Assembly (NCBI RefSeq): GCF_004151485.1
Contig: NZ_SBFF01000003.1
Span: forward strand, 361,973 to 425,972
Direction of reading: 5' to 3'
DNA: 64,000 bases
Source: Sphingosinicella sp. CPCC 101087
GTDB taxonomy: Bacteria > Pseudomonadota > Alphaproteobacteria > Sphingomonadales > Sphingomonadaceae
Position numbers and translations under genes: made by a program. Below the pieces are notes generated by a model that saw only the letters and a program-made list of their open reading frames with translations, ran no database searches and was not told the origin of the DNA. Shown piece after piece: positions 51,740-59,907 of this stretch. The first letter of the stretch is position 1; every line of letters starts with the position of its first letter.

Positions 51740-53065
51740 CTAGGATGGGTCCAGGTCGGACGTGCGCTGGTAGATCCGCCGCCCCGCGCGGTAGGTGGCC
51801 CGGACGTCGCTGAAGGCTCTCACGTCCTTCTCCGGATCGCCGTCCAGCAGCACGACGTCCGCATCGTGGCCGGCCGCCAGTCGCCCCTGCCGCTCGGGCG
51901 ATCCGAAAATCTGTACGGGATGGTCCGTCAGCGCCGCGATGATGTCGCGCGCCGACATGCCCGCCGCAGCCATTTCGACATATTCGTCGGTCGGGTCGAA
52001 ATCGGTCATGTACCCGACATCCGTTCCGAACAGGATCCGGCCGCCCGCCAGACGGAATGCCGCCACCTGCTGCCGGGAAACTTCTGCGAAACGCTGCGCT
52101 CTTCCGGGGTCGTTCTCCTTGGCCGATTCATAGGCCCAGAGCTTCAATGTCGGGACCAGCGAAAGTCCGGCGCGCACGATCCGTTCCGCGAAGGTCGTGT
52201 CCCAGGGCCCGCCGATCGGCGCCGTGTGCAGCAATATGTCGGCTCCGCCCTCGATAGCGAGTTCGACTCCGCGGCGGTTGGTGGGATGGACAAGCACTTG
52301 CACGCCGGCGGCATGCGCCGCTTCGGCCGCCGCCCGGATCGTTTCCGCCGGAATCGACGGAAACGGCTGCTCCCGGGTGAGCGAGACGCTCATCAGCTTG
52401 ACGGCGCCGGCGCCGGCGCGGATCGCCTCGGCGGCGACGCTGCGGGCCTGGGCGGGTCCGTGGAGCTCCGGAAGCTTCGCATCGGTGATGTAATAGGGCG
52501 TCCCATTGGCGCCGACATGGGCGTTTCCTGCGCTGATGATGCTCGGCCCCGGAACCTCACCCGAGGCGATGCGCCGCTTCAGCGCGAGGGTGTTGGAGAG
52601 ATCCGATCCGGTATCCACGACGTGCGCGAAACCGTAGCCGGTGAGCATCTCGCCGAGCTGCGCGGTCAGGCGGTCCGCCGGCAGCTGTCCGGCGTTCCGC
52701 CATTCGGGCGCCATGAAATGCACATGGCTGTTCCAGAAGGCGGGCAGCAACGTTCCGCCGGCACAGTCGATCCGGTCCGCCGCAGCCGGCACCTCCACCT
52801 CGCGCGCGCTCCCGACGGCCTCGATCCGGGCACCGCGGATCACCAGGATCCCGTCCTCGATCGCCGGTCCGGCCGCGCTAGGCACGATCCGGCAGCCGAC
52901 GAAGGCGGTCACCGTCTCGCCCGCTGCCGCGGCCGGCGTGGCGAACAAGAGCGCGCCGGCCAGGGAGGAAAGCAGCGCGGCGAATGCCCGCGATACGATG
53001 GATCTCGGATGCCGCCCTGAAAACGTCACTTCACCCCCCCCAGACATGGGCTGGAACGGGAGCAT
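51740..53065 (-). CDS. Exported amidohydrolase
   Basis: Up to 441 aa; several starts are possible, and an in-frame GTG (VTFSGRHPRSIVSRAFAALL) would begin just before the signal (AFAALLSSLAGALLFATPAA). Metal-site motifs: NSHVHFMAPE, the Lys in AGAVKLMSVSL, QVLVHPTNRRG, and GTDVGYM for the final Asp. It is an amidohydrolase of the same broad class as the protein at 34628-35926 but is not closely similar. It lies downstream of the arginase/PD40 genes on the same strand and may belong to that unit. Substrate unknown. Confidence 0.85.
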   Translation of the reverse strand: MLPFQPMSGGGEVTFSGRHPRSIVSRAFAALLSSLAGALLFATPAAAAGETVTAFVGCRIVPSAAGPAIEDGILVIRGARIEAVGSAREVEVPAAADRIDCAGGTLLPAFWNSHVHFMAPEWRNAGQLPADRLTAQLGEMLTGYGFAHVVDTGSDLSNTLALKRRIASGEVPGPSIISAGNAHVGANGTPYYITDAKLPELHGPAQARSVAAEAIRAGAGAVKLMSVSLTREQPFPSIPAETIRAAAEAAHAAGVQVLVHPTNRRGVELAIEGGADILLHTAPIGGPWDTTFAERIVRAGLSLVPTLKLWAYESAKENDPGRAQRFAEVSRQQVAAFRLAGGRILFGTDVGYMTDFDPTDEYVEMAAAGMSARDIIAALTDHPVQIFGSPERQGRLAAGHDADVVLLDGDPEKDVRAFSDVRATYRAGRRIYQRTSDLDPS

Positions 53066-53228
53066 GCGTGCCTCATCCTTCTCGACCTCGTCCGACAGCC
53101 CGCAATCCCGCCTGCGCGAGGCGAAAGACCGCTTTCCGCTGCGCCGCTTGGGCCAGACTAGGATGCTCCGGCGCTGCCGTCGAGACGGGCACCGCTGGCG
53201 ATTTCGACGGTGAGGAGCTTCGCGAATC

Positions 53229-54161
53229 TCAGCTCGGTTCGTCGCTCGTAGCGGCGGCGCCCGGGGAATCCTCCCGACATCCGGGCGGCCAGCGCTCGGT
53301 GGGCCGGTCCACGAGCGGAACCAGGAACATCTCTCCGGACCTGGCCGCGTGGGCCTGCGAGAAGAGCAGCCACTCGCCTCGCGGGGAGAGAAGTGGGCCC
53401 ACTTGGAAGACGTCGAGCCGCCCCGCTACCCGGCCGGTCTCGACCCAGCCGCGGGGCCGGCGCTCGAACGTATAGAGATGGGAACGGTCGCCCCGGTCGG
53501 CGACGACCACGAGTCTGCTGCCGTCCTGCGAAATCTCGGCCTCATATTCGTTTGCGCCGGTGCTTACCGGCGGTCCGACATTTTCGACGCTCCATTCGCC
53601 CGGAGCCCTTTCGTCGGCCACATAGATGTCGCTCTGCCCGAAGCCGCCGGCGCGTGCCGATCCGAAATAGAGGCGCCCGCTGCCGTCGACCCGTGGCAGC
53701 AGCTCCGACGCGGGCGAATTGACCGGTTCGGGCAGGCGGACGGGCTCGGACCATGAGCCGTCTTGCCGGCGCTCGGCACGATAGATGTCGAAGTCCGCAT
53801 TCGCGGGATCGTGGCGGGCCGAGACGAAGTAGATCCTGCCGCCGTCGGACGTGATGAAGGGATCTGCCTCGATCGTCGGGGCAGGCGCCGAGAAGGATGC
53901 CTCCTCCGGCGCCGACCACGCGCCGCGGTCGCATCGCGAGCGCATGATTCGCCAGCCGCGGAAGTTCGCGTCGGCCGCGACATAATAGATTTCGCGGCCG
54001 TCTGGCATGAACGCAGGGGAGGATTCATACCCTTCAGTCGAGATTGCATCCGGGGTCCAGGCCTCGGGGGCTCGTCCCGCGGCGCCGGCTTCGGTCGCCG
54101 CCAGCATTGCAGCCGCGGCGGCGATGCCCGCCAGCCGCTTTTCCATGTTCGCCGCCTTCAT
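53229..54161 (-). CDS. Exported PD40 beta-propeller (TolB-like) protein
   Basis: 310 aa with a signal peptide (ANMEKRLAGIAAAAAMLAAT, cleavage after AGAAG). The mature protein has repeated PD40-type strands: YESSPAFMPDGREIYYVAAD, EADPFITSDGGRIYFVSARH, LLPRVDGSGRLYFGSARAGG, YEAEISQDGSRLVVVADRGD and GPLLSPRGEWLLFSQAHAAR. PD40 propellers bind proteins or peptides in the periplasm. Its start overlaps the arginase stop (ATGA, 4 nt), so these two are cotranslated. Confidence 0.85.
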   Translation of the reverse strand: MKAANMEKRLAGIAAAAAMLAATEAGAAGRAPEAWTPDAISTEGYESSPAFMPDGREIYYVAADANFRGWRIMRSRCDRGAWSAPEEASFSAPAPTIEADPFITSDGGRIYFVSARHDPANADFDIYRAERRQDGSWSEPVRLPEPVNSPASELLPRVDGSGRLYFGSARAGGFGQSDIYVADERAPGEWSVENVGPPVSTGANEYEAEISQDGSRLVVVADRGDRSHLYTFERRPRGWVETGRVAGRLDVFQVGPLLSPRGEWLLFSQAHAARSGEMFLVPLVDRPTERWPPGCREDSPGAAATSDEPS

Positions 54162-55177
54162 GCTCCCGTCCTTTGCCTCAGCGGCGCGAGGCCCTGCGTC
54201 AGCGACGCGACGATCGCCCGCGCATGCCGCCGATCGGGATCGAGGTCCGGATCGTAGATGCCGACGTTCATCCCGATCACCCGCTTCGAGGCGAGCAGGC
54301 CGGCGAGGAGCGTTGCGAGCTGGTGGAAGTCGAGGCCGGGGGATCCGGGAGAATCCACCGCCGGCATTACTCGCGCGTCGAGGACGTCGAGATCGAGGTG
54401 AAGCCAGAGGGGCCGCCCCGGATCCCCGCAGGACGAGAGCGCCCGTTCCACGCTCGTCCCGATTCCGGAGCGAAGCATCTCCCGGATCGGCATTCGGCGA
54501 ATCTTGGTCTCCTCTATGTCCCGATAGGCATAATCCGGGTCGAGCTCGTCCCGTTCTCCGAGTTGGACCACGTTCCGGTCCTCGACGAGCGGCCTGCCGT
54601 CCCAGGAGGCGAGAAGGGGCTCGCCGCGGCCGGTCGCCAGCGCGAGATCCATTCCGGCCGCGGTGCCGAGGCGCGCCTGCGTGTCATAGTTTTCCGGATG
54701 GAAGAAGTCGCTGTGGCCGTCGATGTGGAGGAGCCCGACCGTGCCGGCCGCACGCGCGCCGAGGAGGCAGCCCAGGAGGATGCTGCAATCACCGCCGATC
54801 ACGAGCGGAAAGGTGCCTCCGTCAAGGGCGTCGCGTACCGACGCCCCGAGCCGCTCGCTGAAGCGCCGCAGCTCGTTGCCGTTGCGAATGCGCGTGCCGT
54901 CTTGCGCCTCGAAACGGTAGGTCGGCCGCGGCAGGCGAACGGTGCTGGCGGGCATCAGCGCGGCGTGAAGGCCCTGCTCGCGCAGCGTCTCCGGCGCCCG
55001 CCACGTTCCGGGTTCGTGGCGCGGACGCGGCGGGCGCAGCCCGAGGTTGCAGGGGGCCTCGATGAGGCTGAGCCGTGGCGGATCGGCGTGGCCGCGCCCG
55101 TTGGCGGCGCAAAGCGTGGCAAGCCCCGCGAGAACGGTGCGTCGCCCGAGCGGCGGAAGAAGGTTGCCGTTGGACAT
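54158..55177 (-). CDS. Arginase/agmatinase-family protein with an export signal
   Basis: 339 aa. A Tat-like N-terminus (NLLPPLGRRTVLAGLATLCA) precedes the ureohydrolase domain. Mn-binding motifs are visible: GGDCSILLG (His replaced by Cys at the first ligand position), LLHIDGHSDFFHPE and LHLDLDVLDARVMP. Enzymes of this family hydrolyse guanidino or formimino groups. Export is unusual for arginase, and the substrate is unknown. It heads the arginase-PD40-amidohydrolase unit and is divergent from a LysR gene. Confidence 0.85.
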   Translation of the reverse strand: MSNGNLLPPLGRRTVLAGLATLCAANGRGHADPPRLSLIEAPCNLGLRPPRPRHEPGTWRAPETLREQGLHAALMPASTVRLPRPTYRFEAQDGTRIRNGNELRRFSERLGASVRDALDGGTFPLVIGGDCSILLGCLLGARAAGTVGLLHIDGHSDFFHPENYDTQARLGTAAGMDLALATGRGEPLLASWDGRPLVEDRNVVQLGERDELDPDYAYRDIEETKIRRMPIREMLRSGIGTSVERALSSCGDPGRPLWLHLDLDVLDARVMPAVDSPGSPGLDFHQLATLLAGLLASKRVIGMNVGIYDPDLDPDRRHARAIVASLTQGLAPLRQRTGA

Positions 55178-55233
55178 GACCCGACGGTGCCCGGACCCGC
55201 CGCGAAGCCAAAACGAGGAAACTTAACGTCCAC

Positions 55234-55250
55234 ATGAAGCTGTGCTTCAT
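55234..55250. promoter_or_regulatory. LysR operator candidate (7-3-7 dyad)
   Basis: ATGAAGC-TGT-GCTTCAT, a perfect 7-bp inverted repeat, lies in the 80-bp gap between the divergent arginase and LysR genes. The position and length suit autoregulation and control of the arginase unit. A start codon inside it (55234) is not used if this is an operator. Confidence 0.55.
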
Positions 55251-55257
55251 ATGGTCC

Positions 55258-56151
55258 ATGAATCGCCGCATGCCCCCGCTCGAGTCTCTGCGCGTGTTCG
55301 AGGCGTGCGCACGCCATGGCAATTTTACGAAGGCGGCGTCTGAACTGGGGGTCACGCCGACGGCGGTAAGCCTGCGAATCCGCGACCTGGAGGGGGATCT
55401 CGGCTGCCGCCTGTTCCGCAGGAACGGCCCGCGCGTCGCGCTCACCGAGGCCGGAGCGGCGTTCGCCGGTCGCATCGGGCGCGCGCTCGAGGCGCTTCGC
55501 GCGGCGGTGGAGGACGTGCGCGACCAACCGGTCATCAGGGTCACCGCAGCGCCCACCTTTGCCGCCCGCTGGCTGGCGCCGCGGCTCGCTTCCTTTCGGC
55601 CTGCGGGCGGTTCGCAGGTCCGGCTCAGCGTCGCGACGGAGCTGGAGGAGAATGGCGCGTTCGATGTCGCTATCCGCAGCGGCGCCGGCCCCTGGCCCGG
55701 ACTGCGTTCGCTCGCCAGCGTGCCCGTGGAGGGCGCGCCGATGTTGAGCGCCGGGCTTGCGGCCGGCGAACGCCTCCAAGCCCCGGAGGACTTGCTCCGC
55801 CTTCCGCTGCTTCCGGACGAGCGGTGGCCCGATTGGTTTGCTTGCGCGGGCGTGGACCACGCATCCGCCCGTTATGCGTCGGTGCAATATCCGACGCAGG
55901 AACTGGCGGCGGCGGCGGCCCTGGACGGAGCCGGCGTCGCTTTGCTTTCGCCGGCGCTGTTCGGCCCGCTCGTCTCGCAGGGCAGGCTGGCAATGCCGTT
56001 CGAGCAGGTCGTCCGGGGTCCCGGCGCCCATCATCTCCTCGTCGCCGAGGATCCGCCCGCCGCCGTTCGGGAATTTTGCGACTGGGTGGTGACCGAGCTG
56101 GTGCGCTGCGGCGCGGTTCGGGACGGCGGAGGTGCGGCATCGCGGGCGTGA
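55258..56151 (+). CDS. LysR-family regulator (GcvA-like)
   Basis: 297 aa from the ATG at 55258 (MNRRMPPLESLRVFEACARH). The HTH is GNFTKAASELGVTPTAVSLR followed by IRDLEGDLGCRLFRRNGPRV. The substrate-binding domain resembles GcvA (VTAAPTFAARWLAPRLASFR, VATELEENGAFDVAIRSGAG). It is divergent from arginase, separated by the 7-3-7 dyad (55234-55250), and probably regulates that unit. GcvA-like regulators respond to amino acids. Confidence 0.9.
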   Translation: MNRRMPPLESLRVFEACARHGNFTKAASELGVTPTAVSLRIRDLEGDLGCRLFRRNGPRVALTEAGAAFAGRIGRALEALRAAVEDVRDQPVIRVTAAPTFAARWLAPRLASFRPAGGSQVRLSVATELEENGAFDVAIRSGAGPWPGLRSLASVPVEGAPMLSAGLAAGERLQAPEDLLRLPLLPDERWPDWFACAGVDHASARYASVQYPTQELAAAAALDGAGVALLSPALFGPLVSQGRLAMPFEQVVRGPGAHHLLVAEDPPAAVREFCDWVVTELVRCGAVRDGGGAASRA

Positions 56152-56225
56152 CGGCGGGCAGTCCTGCTGGTGCGGTGGCCGTCAGCGCGCCGGGCCGCAC
56201 CCATGACTGGCGGGCCGATCGGGAT

Positions 56226-56669
56226 CTATTCCGATGCCTGCGCCGCCCGATCTCCGGGTCCGGCGAGGACTGGCTGAGCCAGGCTCGCTCCGGCCCCGGG
56301 TTGCTCGCCGCGCTGGTACAGATCGGCCGAAGCCAGGGCGAGGGCTGCGCCGACCGCTTCGGGCGTGCACGGTTTGGAGATATGCGCCGCAGCGAGTTCG
56401 GGGATCGGAAAGGATGGCTCGAATCCGGAGACGAAGACGCAGCTTATTCCTCGGGGCTTGAGCTCCGCCGCGACCTGATAGCCCGAGTCGAGGCGGGCGA
56501 GGTGAATGTCGATGAGGGCGACCTGGACGTTCGCGTCCTTGGCGATGGTCAACGCCGATTGAAGATTATCGGCCAGGCCGACGACGTGGAAGCCGTCATG
56601 GAGATTCACCAGCTCCTTGAGAATCGAAGCGACGTTCGGATCGTCCTCGACGACGAGCACGTTCAGCAT
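56226..56669 (-). CDS. Single-domain response regulator
   Basis: 147 aa from the ATG at 56667-56669 (MLNVLVVEDDPNVASILKEL); the upstream extension to 56756 is unlikely. The receiver fold is complete: acidic pair ED at 8-9 and D10, the phosphoacceptor Asp in QVALIDIHLAR (D54), Ser in VSGFEPS (S81) and Lys in HISKPCTP (K99). There is no output domain, only a short tail. No cognate histidine kinase is nearby. It may act in a phosphorelay or stress-signalling network. Confidence 0.9.
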   Translation of the reverse strand: MLNVLVVEDDPNVASILKELVNLHDGFHVVGLADNLQSALTIAKDANVQVALIDIHLARLDSGYQVAAELKPRGISCVFVSGFEPSFPIPELAAAHISKPCTPEAVGAALALASADLYQRGEQPGAGASLAQPVLAGPGDRAAQASE

Positions 56670-56975
56670 TCCCACCCTCCGCACGTGAGACGGGACGTCC
56701 AATATGTGTAGCCGGCAGCCTGCCGGCTCCACATCAGCGAGGGCGTTCGACGACATGCAGCGCCCACCCGCGGCCGAATACGGTCAGCAAGCTTGTATCA
56801 CTGGCCGAGTCGAGACCGGATATTCCAGCATTCCGGGCCCAGATCAATCGGACGGGCAGCTTAGCCGTGGTCGTAGACCTTCCGGCATAGGCCTCGCCGA
56901 AAGCCGAAACGGAAGCCCCGCCGCACCTGACAGGTTGCCTCTTCATCCGGGTAAAGCCGCGACGATGGGGAAGGC

Positions 56976-57575
56976 ATGGCCCAGGGCGAATTCGGATTAT
57001 CAGGTGGCAGCGACGAGCGAGCGCCTCCGTGCCTGGCGTCGCCGATCATCTCGCTGGTCGGCCAGTTGAACGATCAATCCGCGAGATCTGTCATCGAACA
57101 GATCCGGAAGGCTGCCGACGGCGGCGGCGATGTCGCCATGGAAGTCACCACCTTGGGTGGCGATGCGGAAATGGCGCGGCGGATCGTGCTCGATCTCGAC
57201 CGCGCCCGCTCGCAGATGGGGAGTCGGCGCTTGTCCTTCGTCGGCAAGACGGTCGTCTATTCCGCCGGAGTCACGATCATGTCCGCCTTTTCCAGCGCCG
57301 AGCGCTGGCTGACCCCGGACGCCATCCTGCTGATCCACTGCCGGCAACTCGACAAGACGGTCGAGGTTTCCGGCCCGATGCGCGCCAGCCTTGCCGAGGT
57401 CGAGGCCTTGGCCGCACAGATCAGGACCGGTCTCGCCCTGGAGGACGAGAATTTCCGCCGCCTCGCCGAAGGGAGCGACATCGGCGTGGACGAGCTGTGC
57501 GGGCGCGCGATCCACAATTGGTACATGACGGCCCAGGAGGCCGTCGACCGGCGGCTCGTGGCCGGCCTCGCCTGA
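56976..57575 (+). CDS. ClpP-like ATP-dependent protease subunit
   Basis: 199 aa, ATG with GGGGAAGG upstream. The ClpP/crotonase-like fold is recognisable: MEVTTLGGDAEMARRIVLDL, the nucleophile Ser in TVVYSAGVTIMSAF (S96), the catalytic His in AILLIHCRQ (H121), then the handle helix and a late NWYMTAQEAVDRRL. The family normally needs ClpA/ClpX-type ATPases; this copy is separate from any clpX. Possibly a stress-related or specialised ClpP. Confidence 0.85.
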   Translation: MAQGEFGLSGGSDERAPPCLASPIISLVGQLNDQSARSVIEQIRKAADGGGDVAMEVTTLGGDAEMARRIVLDLDRARSQMGSRRLSFVGKTVVYSAGVTIMSAFSSAERWLTPDAILLIHCRQLDKTVEVSGPMRASLAEVEALAAQIRTGLALEDENFRRLAEGSDIGVDELCGRAIHNWYMTAQEAVDRRLVAGLA

Positions 57576-57713
57576 CGCTTCTGCGGGAATGGCTCGCGTG
57601 CGGCCGCAAGGACCCTCGCCCGAACCTGCACGCCGCTCACTCCGCCGATGGCGGGATGACTTTGGCATTGATCGAGGTTAAGGCGACGCTCAGGGGTTTA
57701 CCGGAGAATCCGC

Positions 57714-57890
57714 ATGTCCGACGCCGCTTATTGCCGGGCGCAGGCCGCGAAGTGCCGCCAGCTGGCTGAGGGGAGCACCGACCAGCAGACCGCGGCTAAT
57801 CTCCTGATCCTCGCCGAAGATTATGAGAAGGAAGCGCTTCGTCTGGAGCGCGGCTCCGATCCGGAATTGCCGCTGCCATCGACGGAATGA
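57714..57890 (+). CDS. Small conserved-type protein (58 aa)
   Basis: ATG at 57714, encoding SDAAYCRAQAAKCRQLAEGS then TDQQTAANLLILAEDYEKEA and a short acidic tail. The AxYCRAQAAKCRQLAE pattern is a helix-hairpin typical of short alphaproteobacterial proteins of unknown function. It lies 139 bp after the ClpP-like gene. Confidence 0.65.
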   Translation: MSDAAYCRAQAAKCRQLAEGSTDQQTAANLLILAEDYEKEALRLERGSDPELPLPSTE

Positions 57891-57940
57891 TGCGTCCTGG
57901 GGCCGTTGGATTTCACGACCCCTGCCGTCGGAATCGGACT

Positions 57941-58336
57941 CTAGCGCCCTCTCGGCTTGTTCGGCCCCCGGCCATCCCGTCCCGGCTTCTTCGTCCCGCT
58001 CCGGTCCGGCTTGCGCGGCCCCGCGCCCGGTCGTGGCCCGCGGGGCGGGGGTCGGCCCTCATGCCTGGGGGGCGGCGAGCGGGGGGCTTCGGCCCGGACC
58101 CCCGACACCGAATAGCCTTCCTTGTGCAGCTGCGTGAAGGCCGAGCGGACCGCGTCCGCGATCGTCGTCTGCAACTCCTTCGGCAGGTCCGCGAAAGTCG
58201 TGTTCGCATGGATGGCGTTGAGGTCGCGCAGCAAAGTGTTCGGTAATCCCTTGGACGCGGTCTTGAGAGCCATGATGGACTCGATGACGGCGGAAACCAG
58301 GATATCGTGCATCACGTCGGTTGCGGATCTGACCAT
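57941..58336 (-). CDS. Small protein with helical N-terminus and basic Pro/Arg tail
   Basis: 131 aa from the ATG at 58334-58336. The first ~80 residues are helical (TDVMHDILVSAVIESIMALK, ADLPKELQTTIADAVRSAFT, QLHKEGYSVSGVRAE). The last ~45 are low-complexity and strongly basic (PPPRHEGRPPPRGPRPG, KKPGRDGRGPNKPRGR), suggesting nucleic-acid binding. No family is recognised. It is convergent with the 58-aa gene. Confidence 0.6.
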   Translation of the reverse strand: MVRSATDVMHDILVSAVIESIMALKTASKGLPNTLLRDLNAIHANTTFADLPKELQTTIADAVRSAFTQLHKEGYSVSGVRAEAPRSPPPRHEGRPPPRGPRPGAGPRKPDRSGTKKPGRDGRGPNKPRGR

Positions 58337-59169
58337 CGCCGCACCCTAGCTAAGCGAACGCCGCTCGTCGCCTGCTTTTCGTCATTGCCGCCTGCGGCTG
58401 AGGAATGTCCGCTTGGCATCGCAAAAATCGTGCAGATCCTCGCGAAGAAGTCCACGTCGACCGATGCTGTCAACGGGTTCCGCAGCTCCGCGCACGGTAA
58501 TAATCCATTCTGCGAGGAGCTTGCCCCGCCGGGGAGAGCTGCCGTGCGCGCCGGTCCCGAAGCTCGCAGTTGCCGCTGCCGTTCCGAAGGCGATGAACCT
58601 TGCCTCGGCCGGGAGCCATGTTCGACATTGTCGCCTGAAACATCTTCCACGCGGGCTCCAGGTCGGCCGCTGGGGCCGACCGCCGTTCTGAAAAATGTAA
58701 AATCATGTGAAGCCCTTGTGAAGTTAACACTTTCTTAACGAATTTCCACTCGTATATGATCAAACTGCAGGATTGCAAAATAAGCCCACAATTTCCGTCT
58801 CGGTAATCCGATGACGGCCAGTTGTCGTGGACAGACCCCAGTCGGCTGCAATCGATTGCTGTCTCTCGATAAGTAACTGCGGACTGAACAAACCTACCGT
58901 ATTCATCCGATATTGCGCCGATATCTGATTGATCTAGGCTCATTAGAACAGAATCGGGTTGTCGCTCGATCTGTTCTTGAGGGTGGTTGCGTGGCAGGTC
59001 GATTAGGGCGGCGTAAGTTCGTCTCAGTCGACCAGCAAGGTTGGAATGACGATCTTGTGCAATGCCGAAGAAGCGACCTGGGGTGAAACGGCAAACTGTC
59101 GGTGACGGCAGGGCGCAAAGCTTCCGGTCTTGGAGACAAGATAGCGGGGCTGCCAAACGGGGAACTAGG
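58337..59169. other. Gene-poor stretch, partly AT-rich
   Basis: About 830 bp. The part 58680-58990 is clearly more AT-rich than its surroundings (runs such as GTTAACACTTTCTTAACG). Frames found on the minus strand have no family features. It may contain promoters for the exported protein at 59170 and an old insertion boundary. No RNA gene is recognised. Confidence 0.4.
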
Positions 59170-59739
59170 GTGGGTACAATCATTGGTGGGACGCGCCTCT
59201 CGCGTTTCATGAAGGTTGCGATGGGCGCTGCGCTCGTCGCGGGCAGCACGCAGGCCGGCGCTCAGTCGGCCCAGCCTGCAGAGGCGCCGGCGCCGGTCGC
59301 CGACGCTTTTCGGGACCAGGCCGAACGGATTGGTGCGCGCCGCTGCGTCGAACTCTTCTCGGCGATGGGCAACACCGTGGCTCTCGGTGCGGAGCATGGC
59401 GTCCAGGCCCGGGCAGAACGCACGTCGCCCGACGAGCATGGCATTCAGGGCCTCGTCGGGATGACCTACAGCACGCCGGAGCATAGGGGTCAGGCGGCGG
59501 GCATCGTCCTTGCCGCGCCGATCGGCCAGGGCTGCGAGGGGCAGCTGGTTCGCGTGGCGCCTTTCCAGCGTTCGTGCCGGGACGTCGTCCCTCTGCTGCC
59601 GGCCGGCAGTAGCCAAGCCGGCATGCTGTCCGGCGTCCCGCTCTACGAGCTCGGCGGCAATCGGGGCCAGGCCCTGCTTGTCGCCGCGGGCGAAACCTGC
59701 GTCGCCGTAACGGTGGCTCAAGGCAGGGACGGCCGGTGA
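59170..59739 (+). CDS. Exported protein upstream of the autotransporter, unknown function
   Basis: About 189 aa from the GTG at 59170 with GGGGAACTAGG upstream; an ATG at 59209 (MKVAMGAALVAGSTQAGAQ) is an alternative. Signal peptide with AxA cleavage. The mature part begins AQPAEAPAPVADAFRDQAER, includes CVELFSAMGNTVALGAEHGV and ends with several paired Cys (GCEGQ, SCRDVV, ETCVAV). It lies 168 bp upstream of the giant trimeric autotransporter on the same strand and may be an accessory or regulator of it; no family is recognised. Confidence 0.65.
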   Translation: MGTIIGGTRLSRFMKVAMGAALVAGSTQAGAQSAQPAEAPAPVADAFRDQAERIGARRCVELFSAMGNTVALGAEHGVQARAERTSPDEHGIQGLVGMTYSTPEHRGQAAGIVLAAPIGQGCEGQLVRVAPFQRSCRDVVPLLPAGSSQAGMLSGVPLYELGGNRGQALLVAAGETCVAVTVAQGRDGR

Positions 59740-59907
59740 GCCGGTGAGGGCCGGGGACGGGCGCAAGCTCGTCGTCCCGGCCCTCCATCTTCAAATTTCG
59801 GGTCTTGGTGGTGGAGTGCGCTCGCGCGCCGACGTGCGGCGGGGGTTTGTCTGTGTTCGTTCGCCGACGGGTGAAGGCGCCGCGGCGGGTCAAAAGGGGA
59901 ATAGGTC

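Noticed and set aside
58470..59249. 259-codon minus-strand frame
   Set aside because: Covers an AT-rich gene-poor stretch and the 5' end of the exported-protein gene; no signal, domain or RBS support.
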